In this document: in pieces, positions 44,317-50,268 of the stretch
Numbering within the stretch: position 1 is the stretch's first letter
How the letters are laid out: each line of letters starts with the position of its first letter
Origin: Paramagnetospirillum caucaseum
GTDB taxonomy: Bacteria; Pseudomonadota; Alphaproteobacteria; Rhodospirillales; Magnetospirillaceae
Length of the DNA stretch: 50,268 bases
Assembly: GCF_000342045.1 (NCBI RefSeq)
Contig: NZ_AONQ01000031.1
Location: 1 to 50,268 of the forward strand
Reading direction: 5' to 3'
Program-made: the position numbers and the translations under genes
The notes under the pieces: generated by a model
Databases searched by the model: none
Seen by the model: only the letters and a program-made list of their open reading frames with translations
Told to the model about the DNA's origin: nothing

Positions 44317-44553
44317 ATGTCCTGGTTTAAGCGCACCCCCCCTCCCGTTAAGCCGGGAGACCGGTTTGTCAAGATCGGGGACCAACCCAACAAGGTCTGG
44401 GTGGTGTCCCGGGTTTGGGAGACGGTTGACGGTATTCCGCACGTCCGGATGGAGAGTTTCCTCCATCAGGGGGAGACCCGGATCATCTCCGTTTCCGCGC
44501 TGACCGACCCCCGGTTCTTCACGCCCGCGGTTCATGTCGAGGTTCTGGCCTGA
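44317..44553 (+). CDS. small 78-residue conserved-looking protein
   Basis: From ATG at 44317 the product begins MSWFKRTPPPVKPGDRFVKI and continues with WVVSRVWETVDGIPHVRMES and a TRIISVSALTDPRFF segment. The beta-rich pattern and PGDRF.KIG start suggest a small barrel-like protein of the kind often found as uncharacterised short genes in Rhodospirillales; I cannot name a family. An upstream extension of the frame to 44275 is possible but less likely. The 260 bp before it (44057-44316) show no gene I can support. Confidence 0.65.
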   Translation: MSWFKRTPPPVKPGDRFVKIGDQPNKVWVVSRVWETVDGIPHVRMESFLHQGETRIISVSALTDPRFFTPAVHVEVLA

Positions 44554-44631
44554 CAAGGCCGGCCGCGATTTCCAGTCGTGCGGCGGGGGCCGGCTTTGCA
44601 TTCCATCCACAGCCCTCAGGAATAAGCTGCC

Positions 44632-45282
44632 ATGCTGTCCCTTGAAGATTTGACCTCCATCGAGCGGATCGTCGCCATCGATGCGGAGACGACGGGGTTC
44701 AGGGTTCCATCCCCTGCCGAGATCAAGAAGATGCCAAAGGGGCTGCGCCTGCCCGGCGTTGTCATCGAGATCGGCTGTCTCGAATTGCTGCGGAATGGTG
44801 ATGACGGATGGAAGGCCGGCGAAAGCTGGCAGCGCCGTATCCAGCCAGGTGGACCGGTTTCCAAGGCGTCGATCGATGTCCATGGGATTAATCCCGCGGA
44901 ACTGAAGAACGCCCCATCATTCCGCGATGTCCTGGATGAATTTGAGGCCTTTATCGGTCAGGACGTGCTGCTTGCCCACAGTGCCGAGAACGAGATGGAG
45001 TTTCTCAATTTCGAGTATGCAAGGGCAGGGCGTTGCGGATTCGACGAGATGATCTTCGGCGCCACGGATTTCGTCTGCACCCAGGACCTTTCCCGGCAGT
45101 TCTTTCCCGGCGTCCCCGGATCACTGGACGTGCTGTGCGATCGTCTGTGGGTCGACCGGTCCGACCGGTTCGAACATCATGGGGCTCTGCTTGATGCTGT
45201 CCTGACCGCCGAAGCCTTCATGAAGATGGCGGGCGGATTTGTCCAGGACGATACCCGCTATATGAGTTTCGGGGATCAGTAG
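44632..45282 (+). CDS. DnaQ-like 3'-5' exonuclease (DEDDh family)
   Basis: The 216-residue product resembles the DNA polymerase III epsilon proofreading subunit: Exo I IDAETTGF (Asp17, Glu19), IEIGCLELL, SIDVHGINPAE, and Exo III HGALLDAVLTAEAF (His183, Asp188). At Exo II, where epsilon has HNAAFD with catalytic Asp103, this protein reads HSAENEMEF with Glu121 at the aligned position. It also has an insert rich in Pro/Lys after Exo I (PSPAEIKKMPKGLRL). It is probably a second DnaQ paralogue rather than the main proofreader; activity is uncertain because of the changed Exo II residue. Confidence 0.85.
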   Translation: MLSLEDLTSIERIVAIDAETTGFRVPSPAEIKKMPKGLRLPGVVIEIGCLELLRNGDDGWKAGESWQRRIQPGGPVSKASIDVHGINPAELKNAPSFRDVLDEFEAFIGQDVLLAHSAENEMEFLNFEYARAGRCGFDEMIFGATDFVCTQDLSRQFFPGVPGSLDVLCDRLWVDRSDRFEHHGALLDAVLTAEAFMKMAGGFVQDDTRYMSFGDQ

Positions 45283-45323
45283 GGGCGGGGTGCGCCCAGG
45301 CGGGTTCCCCATTCTTCCATGAA

Positions 45324-45355
45324 CACGGCCGGCATGCGTATTGATGCCGGCCGTG
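45324..45355. terminator. bidirectional hairpin between exonuclease and cold-shock genes
   Basis: A perfect 12-bp stem, cacggccggcat (45324-45335) and atgccggccgtg (45344-45355), with an 8-base loop, lies between the convergent exonuclease and cold-shock genes. No strong T-run follows on either strand. Confidence 0.75.
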
Positions 45356-45366
45356 CCATTGGAAGG

Positions 45367-45576
45367 CTAGAGGACCTTCAAATTGACCGCGGAGGTCTTG
45401 CCCTTGCGGGGGTCGCGCTCTTCTTCGAAGGAAACCTTCTGGCCGTCATTCAGCCCAGAGAGGCCCGCCCGCTCGACGGCAGAGATGTGCACAAACACGT
45501 CGGGACCACCATTGTCCGGAGCGATAAAGCCAAAACCCTTGGTGCTGTTGAACCACTTGACGCTGCCATTCGGCAT
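45367..45576 (-). CDS. cold-shock domain protein (CspA family)
   Basis: The 69-residue protein is a single cold-shock domain that binds single-stranded RNA and DNA. It has [18 protein letters not shown] with RNP1 (KGFGFI) and RNP2 (VFVHI), and ends [10 protein letters not shown]. It is monocistronic: a hairpin follows and a long untranslated leader region lies upstream (45577 onward), as is common for CspA-type genes regulated through leader structure. Confidence 0.95.
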   Translation of the reverse strand: MPNGSVKWFNSTKGFGFIAPDNGGPDVFVHISAVERAGLSGLNDGQKVSFEEERDPRKGKTSAVNLKVL

Positions 45577-45908
45577 GAAGATTTCTCCGAAATTGAGATA
45601 GACAAGCCACGCGCTTCGCGGCCTGCATCAGATGCCGACCATCTCTGAATTTTGCTCATGGCATGATCGACTCGGACAGTCTTGGTCGATTGTCGATCAA
45701 AAGCAAGCATGTTCGTGCTTCGTATCGGACGCGGGGTGTTTTTCGTGGGGTGGGAATGGCCTCTTGTTTGATTATTTCTCTTAAAAATGCGCGAATTATG
45801 AGTGGCGATTATCGATAGTTGTTCTATTAACAATTTTAACGCCAAATGGATGTGGCGCCGATCCGGTGCGCGACGGGGCATTGTTCGCCGCCTTGACTCT
45901 TCCGGTGG
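45577..45908. other. 332-bp intergenic region upstream of the cold-shock gene
   Basis: No gene is seen. The stretch is clearly richer in A/T than its neighbours, especially 45770-45845. It contains an 8-bp dyad, tgatcgac (45664-45671) and gtcgatca (45692-45699), which could be part of a structured cold-shock mRNA leader read on the minus strand. Promoters of the cold-shock gene probably lie here. Confidence 0.5.
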
Positions 45909-46307
45909 CTATGGGCCGGGGATCGCCGCGACGCCCGCCGCGGCGATTTCGCAATCCTGGTCCTCGTGGGCGCCGGAAATGCCCAGGGCGCCGATCAGTT
46001 CTCCATTCGCCAGGACCGGGACGCCGCCGCCGATGGGGATGAAGCCGGCGCGGCCGTTCAGTCCCTCCAGCACATGGGGGCGTTCGCCGATCCGCGCCTT
46101 CCAGGCGGCGGTGGGGATGCCGAAGCCCGCCGCCGTCTTCGCCTTGTCGGTGGAGATCACCACGCCGTGGAACGGGGCGCCGTCCATGCGCACCAGGGCC
46201 TTGGGGTGGCCGCCGGCATCCACCGCCACGGCGGTGATCCGCAATCCCATGGAGCGCGCCTTGGCGGTCGCGGCCAGCACGGCGGCCATGGCCTGTTCGT
46301 CGGTCAT
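45909..46307 (-). CDS. HbpS/GlcG-family (DUF336) protein
   Basis: The 132-residue product belongs to the HbpS/GlcG fold family: MGLRITAVAVDAGGHPKALVRMDGA, the Lys/Thr-rich STDKAKTAAGFGIPT, GGGVPVLANGELIGALGISG and a C-terminal acidic HEDQDCEIAAAG. Members include the haem-binding HbpS of Streptomyces and GlcG of glycolate operons; most are uncharacterised. The start has a strong AAGGAGAAGG ribosome site. It is the last gene after the two chromate-transporter-like genes, 30 bp downstream. Haem binding here is possible but unproven. Confidence 0.88.
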   Translation of the reverse strand: MTDEQAMAAVLAATAKARSMGLRITAVAVDAGGHPKALVRMDGAPFHGVVISTDKAKTAAGFGIPTAAWKARIGERPHVLEGLNGRAGFIPIGGGVPVLANGELIGALGISGAHEDQDCEIAAAGVAAIPGP

Positions 46308-46337
46308 CGTCCTTCTCCTTCTTCCAAATGCGGGGGG

Positions 46338-46874
46338 CTAGACCCAGCCGGCCGCGCCGGCGGCGGCTCCGGCGGCGATCAGCCAAAGGGGGTTGAGGCG
46401 GGTCTTGAGCAGCACGCCGGTCGCCGCCAGGAACAGCAGGCCCTGCCCGGTGGAATGGACGGTCATGGTCCCCAGGGACCATGCGGTGGTGCCGACCATG
46501 CCGATGGACAGGGGCAGGACCGCCGCCCGCAAGGCCCGTCCCCGGCCGCCCCAGCGGATCTTCGACCCGAAATGCAGGGACAGGATGGCCAGCCCGGCGG
46601 GGGGAACCACCAGGGCCACGGTGGCCGCCGCGGCCCCGGCCAGTCCGGCCGCCTGCATTCCCACCAGGGTGGCGAACAGGAAATTGGGGCCGGGGGCGAT
46701 CTGGGCCAGGGTGAAGCAGCGCACGAAGGTCTCGGCGTTCATCCAGCCATGGGTCTCGACCACGAAGCGCAGCATGTCGGGGGCCAGGGCGATCACCCCG
46801 CCGCCGATGGCCATCATGGACAGCAGGGCGAAGTGCAGGAAGATCGCCGAGGAAATCTCCATGTCCGAGTTCAT
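46338..46874 (-). CDS. short chromate-transporter family protein, second of pair
   Basis: The 178-residue membrane protein is one CHR domain: FALLSMMAIGGGVIALAPDML, the TLAQIAPGPNFLFATLVG motif with the conserved P-G-P, and about five to six spans. Together with the preceding gene it makes a short-chain CHR pair, which in other bacteria work as a heteromer to export chromate; related pairs have unknown substrates. The ATG at 46872-46874 overlaps the stop codon of the preceding gene (ATGA) and has GGAGG eight bases upstream, so I prefer it to the ATG at 46889. Confidence 0.88.
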   Translation of the reverse strand: MNSDMEISSAIFLHFALLSMMAIGGGVIALAPDMLRFVVETHGWMNAETFVRCFTLAQIAPGPNFLFATLVGMQAAGLAGAAAATVALVVPPAGLAILSLHFGSKIRWGGRGRALRAAVLPLSIGMVGTTAWSLGTMTVHSTGQGLLFLAATGVLLKTRLNPLWLIAAGAAAGAAGWV

Positions 46875-47416
46875 GATTTCGGCCTCCATGATCCAACGGC
46901 CAGCGACAGGACGAACAGCCCGGCCATGACGGCGAGCAGCGGCCAGTGGAGCAATCCGACTCCGGCGAACATGGCCGAGGCGAACAGCAGCGGTCCGATG
47001 GCGATGGGCAGGGCGCGGGCCATCTGGACCGCCATGGCGGCGATCAGGGCGGCGGAGACCACGGACATGCCGCGCAACGCGTCCTGGATCAGCGGAATAT
47101 CCCCCACCCGGCCATAGCCGTATCCCAGGGCCAGGACCACGGCCGAGGGCGGGACGACCAGCCCGCACAGGGCGGCGCAGGCGCCGGCAACGCCGCTCCG
47201 GCGGTGACCGATGATGATGGCCAGGTTGCAGATGGTGGGGCCGGGGATCAGTTGGGCGAGGGCGAGCACCTCGGCGAATTCCTCCGCCGTCATGATTTTC
47301 CGCGTCTCGACCAGGCTGCGCCGCGCCCACGGCAGGACGCCGCCGAAGCCGATCAGCGCCAGCCGGGTGAAGAGGACCAGAAGGGAGAGGGGCGAGACCT
47401 TTCCGGAATCATCCAT
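46871..47416 (-). CDS. short chromate-transporter family protein, first of pair
   Basis: The 181-residue membrane protein is the first CHR half: LFTRLALIGFGGVLPWARRSL, LALAQLIPGPTICNLAIIIG with the P-G-P motif, and about six spans. The start at 47414-47416 overlaps the end of the LysR gene by 8 bp and has GGAG upstream; an ATG at 47455 is possible. Being tied to a LysR regulator and next to an aromatic dioxygenase, this pair may export an anion other than chromate (inference). Confidence 0.87.
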   Translation of the reverse strand: MDDSGKVSPLSLLVLFTRLALIGFGGVLPWARRSLVETRKIMTAEEFAEVLALAQLIPGPTICNLAIIIGHRRSGVAGACAALCGLVVPPSAVVLALGYGYGRVGDIPLIQDALRGMSVVSAALIAAMAVQMARALPIAIGPLLFASAMFAGVGLLHWPLLAVMAGLFVLSLAVGSWRPKS

Positions 47417-48674
47417 GACCGGGGGCTCCGGTCTTGCCGGAATGGTCGCGGGCATGGAGCCGGATGCTGTCCAGGATGGAATGGGCGATGGGCGGCAGCC
47501 GGGCGCCGTCGCGCAGGGTCAGGCCGATCCGTCGGGTGGTCTGGCCCAGGGCCACCGGCAGTTCCACCAGCATGCCGCTCTCGATTTCCACCCGCATCTG
47601 GCGGGGCGACATGGCGGTCAGCATGTCGCTGCTGCGCAGCAACTGGCGGACGATGGCCAGGTCGCCGCTCTCCACCGAGGCCTTGGGGAGCGACAGGCCG
47701 AGTTCGGCGAAGGAATCGTCGATCAGGCGGCGGCCGGGGGCATCGGAACGGGGCAGAATCCATTGCTCGTTGAGCAGATCGCCCAGGGGGATGCCGGACA
47801 GGCCGGCCAGCGGGTGTCCGGTCCGGGCCAGGATGCCGATCCGGTCGCTGAACAGCGGCTCGGTGATCAACCCCCGGCACAGCACTTCGGGGCGCAGGGC
47901 GCCGAAGATCAGGTCGATGTCGCCGGTGCGCAGCCCCGAGACCAGGACGTCGTAGGGGGCCTCGACCATCTTCACCCGGATGTTGGGCAGGCTCTTCAAG
48001 GCGTGGGCGATGGCGGTGGGCAGGATGTAGGTACGGCCCAGCGGCAGGGCGCCGATGATCACCGTGCCCTGCTGGGTGCCGGCGATGGCCGAGATGTCGG
48101 CTTCCATGTGGCGAAGCTCCGCGAAGACCCGCTTGCCCGCCGCCACCAGCTTGTCGGCGGTGTCGGTGGCCATCATGCCCTGGAGCATGCGATGGAACAG
48201 CGGCTGCCCGACGGAACTCTCGATCCGCGACAGCGACATGCTGGCCCCCGCCTGGGAGACGCCGAGCTTGGCAGCGGCGGCCGACAGGTGGCGCAGTTCG
48301 GAGAGCTGCTCCAGCAATTGCAGCTTCCGTCCGCTGAACATCAGGTTGAAGACCACGTTGCGGGAAATGGCACCCAGGGACTTGGAGCGGCACAGTTCAT
48401 CGGCGACCTGCTCCGCCTGGTCGTGGATGCGGACGGCGCGCAGCAGCACGGCGTTGCCGTAGGCGTTGATCAGCATGCCGCGCGGCCTGCGTTCGAACAG
48501 GGCAACGCCAAGCGCGCCCTCCAGTTCCCGGATGGAACGGGTGATGGCCGACGACGCCTTGAGGATGTCGTCGGAGGATTTGGCGATGCTGCCGGTCATG
48601 GCCACCGACAGGAAGGCGCGCAGATGGGACAGCCCCTGTTCCGGATCGATGATGTCCATGCCGGCGCTGCCCAT
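47409..48674 (-). CDS. LysR-type regulator with two N-terminal HTH domains
   Basis: The product (421 residues from ATG 48674; ATG 48659 is an alternative) has two winged-helix LysR-type units in tandem: residues about 15-75 (LSHLRAFLSVAMTGSIAKSS, then SSAITRSIRELEGALGVALFERR) and about 117-175 (LQLLEQLSELRHLSAAAAKLG, then MSLSRIESSVGQPLFHR). A normal LysR effector-binding domain follows (about 200-400). Typical LysR proteins have one HTH and about 300 residues. Similar two-HTH forms are known next to aromatic ring-cleavage genes such as gallate or protocatechuate operons. It is divergent from the dioxygenase gene at 48889, its likely target. Confidence 0.88.
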   Translation of the reverse strand: MGSAGMDIIDPEQGLSHLRAFLSVAMTGSIAKSSDDILKASSAITRSIRELEGALGVALFERRPRGMLINAYGNAVLLRAVRIHDQAEQVADELCRSKSLGAISRNVVFNLMFSGRKLQLLEQLSELRHLSAAAAKLGVSQAGASMSLSRIESSVGQPLFHRMLQGMMATDTADKLVAAGKRVFAELRHMEADISAIAGTQQGTVIIGALPLGRTYILPTAIAHALKSLPNIRVKMVEAPYDVLVSGLRTGDIDLIFGALRPEVLCRGLITEPLFSDRIGILARTGHPLAGLSGIPLGDLLNEQWILPRSDAPGRRLIDDSFAELGLSLPKASVESGDLAIVRQLLRSSDMLTAMSPRQMRVEIESGMLVELPVALGQTTRRIGLTLRDGARLPPIAHSILDSIRLHARDHSGKTGAPGHG

Positions 48675-48773
48675 CGGACTCTCGCTGTCCCCGCGGATGC
48701 AATTTTGTTGCCCGGCCCCATCCCGGACGGGCGGCATGGCCGGAGTGTAGCGCCGAACGGCGGGGAAATAGAA

Positions 48774-48795
48774 TAGAACATCACAAAATTAGAAC
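48774..48795. promoter_or_regulatory. possible regulator site in the lysR-galA gap
   Basis: The hexamer tagaac occurs at 48774-48779 and 48790-48795, a 16-bp direct repeat in an A/T-rich patch midway between the divergent LysR and dioxygenase genes. A TATAGT sequence at 48840-48845 could serve as the -10 for the dioxygenase. Both assignments are by position and pattern only. Confidence 0.3.
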
Positions 48796-48888
48796 GCATC
48801 TTCACGAATGGGCAATGCCCCTGACGCTTCTCCCCCGCTTATAGTCAACATCACCCTATCGGCATGCCGCGGGTCCAGGAGGAAAGCA

Positions 48889-50184
48889 ATGGCGCGCATC
48901 ATCGGCGGCATCGCCTGTTCCCATACCCCCACCATCGGCTTCGCGGTGGACGGGAACAAGCGCGACGATCCGGTCTGGGCCCCCATCTTCGAAGGCTTCG
49001 AGCCGGCGCGGCGCTGGCTGCGGGAAAAGAAACCTGACGCCCTGTTCATGATCTTCAACGACCATGTGACGTCGTTCTTCTTCGACCACTACTCGGCCTT
49101 CGCCCTGGGCATCGGCACGGAATACGGCGTCGCCGACGAGGGCGGCGGCGAACGGGACCTGCCGGCGGTGAAGGGGCACGCCGCCCTGGCGCAGCATATC
49201 GGCGCCTCGCTGGTCGCCGACGAGTTCGACATGGCGTTCTTCCAGGACAAGCGCCTGGATCACGGTGGCCTGTCGCCGCTTTCCATGCTGTGCGACCACG
49301 GCGCCGGGGGCTGGCCCGTTCCCATCGTGCCCCTGGCGGTGGGGGTGCTGCAATTCCCGATTCCCTCGGCCCTGCGCTGCTGGAAGCTGGGCAAGGCGCT
49401 GCGCCGGGCCATCGAGAGCTATCCCGAGGACATGGACGTGGCGATCGTCGCCACCGGCGGTCTGTCCCATCAGGTGCACGGGGCGCGGGCCGGCTTCAAC
49501 AATACCGGGTGGGACCATGCGTTCCTGGAGCTGTTCGAGAAGGACCCGGAGGCCCTGACCCGCCTCACCGTCGCCGATTACGCCGAACTGGGCGGCGTCG
49601 AGGGGGCCGAGGTGATCATGTGGCTGATCATGCGCGGCGCCCTGTCGGCCAATGTCAGGGTGCTGCACCAATCCTACTACCTGCCGTCCATGACCGGCAT
49701 CGTCGCGGCGGTGTACGAGAACATGGACCAGCCCCTGCCCAGGGACACGGCGGCGGAGCATCGCGCCCATATGGGCCGCCAACTGGCCGGGGTCGAGGCC
49801 ATCCCCGGCACCCATCCCTTCACCCTGGCGGCCAGCGTCAAGGCCTACCGCCTCAACAAGTTCCTCCACCGGATGATCGATCCCGGCCATCGCCGCCGTT
49901 TCCTGGAAAGCCCCGAGGAGGCGTTCGCCGCCTGGGAGCTGAGCGAGGAGGAAAGGGATCTGGTGCGCCGCCGCGATTGGGACGGGCTGATCCGCTACGG
50001 CGTGATCTTCTTCATGCTGGAAAAGCTGGGCGCCGTGGTCGGCGTCTCCAACCTCCATATCTACGCCGCCATGCGCGGCGAGACGCTGGAGCAGTTCCAG
50101 GCGACCCGCAACGCCCCCAACGCCCTCTATTCGGTGGCGGGCGGGGAGGGGCGGAAGAATCTCGATTGGGGCAAGCCCAAATAG
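48889..50184 (+). CDS. galA: gallate dioxygenase-like extradiol ring-cleavage enzyme
   Basis: The 431-residue product fuses a LigB-type catalytic domain (about 1-280) to a LigA-like C-terminal domain (about 300-415), the layout of gallate dioxygenase (GalA/DesB). Likely iron ligands are the His in IACSHTPTIGF and the His in IFNDHVTSFFF; GGLSHQVHG holds the catalytic His of the LigB family. The LigA-like part includes LNKFLHRMIDP and the end YAAMRGETLEQF. AGGAGGAAAGC precedes the ATG at 48889. It would open gallate or a related catechol by meta cleavage. No downstream pathway genes are in the window, which ends soon after. Confidence 0.83.
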   Translation: MARIIGGIACSHTPTIGFAVDGNKRDDPVWAPIFEGFEPARRWLREKKPDALFMIFNDHVTSFFFDHYSAFALGIGTEYGVADEGGGERDLPAVKGHAALAQHIGASLVADEFDMAFFQDKRLDHGGLSPLSMLCDHGAGGWPVPIVPLAVGVLQFPIPSALRCWKLGKALRRAIESYPEDMDVAIVATGGLSHQVHGARAGFNNTGWDHAFLELFEKDPEALTRLTVADYAELGGVEGAEVIMWLIMRGALSANVRVLHQSYYLPSMTGIVAAVYENMDQPLPRDTAAEHRAHMGRQLAGVEAIPGTHPFTLAASVKAYRLNKFLHRMIDPGHRRRFLESPEEAFAAWELSEEERDLVRRRDWDGLIRYGVIFFMLEKLGAVVGVSNLHIYAAMRGETLEQFQATRNAPNALYSVAGGEGRKNLDWGKPK

Positions 50185-50268
50185 GGAGTTGCGTTCGCTT
50201 TTGGCGATCGACGTCGTGCGAGATGGTAACAATCTCGCAGTGGCAAGCCGCTATTGTATCCCCGGCCC

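Noticed and set aside
44053-44883. Minus-strand frame overlapping the small gene and the exonuclease
   Set aside because: Its end near 44060-44150 looks somewhat coding-like, but most of it overlaps two better-supported plus-strand genes and no family is recognisable; at most a gene remnant lies in 44057-44316.

Overview
The window looks like a chromosomal piece of a Magnetospirillum-type alphaproteobacterium (Rhodospirillales). Evidence is the high GC content, the complete reverse-type dissimilatory sulfite reductase (dsr) operon, a PAS-GGDEF-EAL signalling protein, isoquinoline-oxidoreductase-like molybdoenzyme genes and a very large Q/T/L-rich octapeptide-repeat protein. The genus is inferred from gene content; no 16S gene or magnetosome gene is present to prove it. 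No tRNA, rRNA, IS element or CRISPR array was found.

Layout. (1) 1-6231, minus strand: the first >2,070 codons of a giant protein made almost wholly of 8-residue repeats (24-bp DNA period). It runs off the left edge and carries a one-base frame break at about 80-88. (2) 6424-10168, minus: glmU, glmS and yciB, a cell-envelope operon. (3) 10263-15350: gph, a five-domain c-di-GMP/phosphorelay protein, an Rrf2/NsrR-like iron-sulfur regulator, and a convergent PAS histidine kinase. (4) 15587-19602, plus: thrC, an M16 peptidase and a periplasmic amino-acid-type binding protein, tightly coupled. (5) 19620-23153, minus: a DsbD/ScsB-like thiol reductase and an unrecognised 426-residue protein.

(6) 23281-33828, minus: dsrA-B-E-F-H-C-M-K-L-J-O-P in uninterrupted order. 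dsrEFH and dsrL mark the sulfur-oxidising version: DsrEFH and DsrC relay sulfane sulfur to the DsrAB sulfite reductase running in reverse, while DsrMKJOP moves electrons through the membrane and DsrL links to NAD(P)H. Two palindromic repeats sit inside this operon, one between dsrC and dsrM and one inside the start of dsrJ. (7) 34066-37136: a TauD-type dioxygenase and a 75-residue protein leave divergently from dsrA; facing them are a mercaptopyruvate-type sulfurtransferase and a cysteine synthase, so the area is a sulfur-metabolism neighbourhood.

(8) 37195-39878, minus: two-subunit molybdenum hydroxylase (IorAB type). (9) 39984-45282, plus: methyltransferase with a polytopic membrane protein, orphan ParA, CopD-like protein, Nudix hydrolase, a small conserved-looking protein and a DnaQ-like exonuclease with an altered active-site residue. 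(10) 45367-50184: cold-shock protein, then a coupled minus-strand set (double-HTH LysR regulator, two short chromate-transporter-like proteins, HbpS/GlcG-like protein) divergent from a gallate-dioxygenase-like extradiol enzyme.
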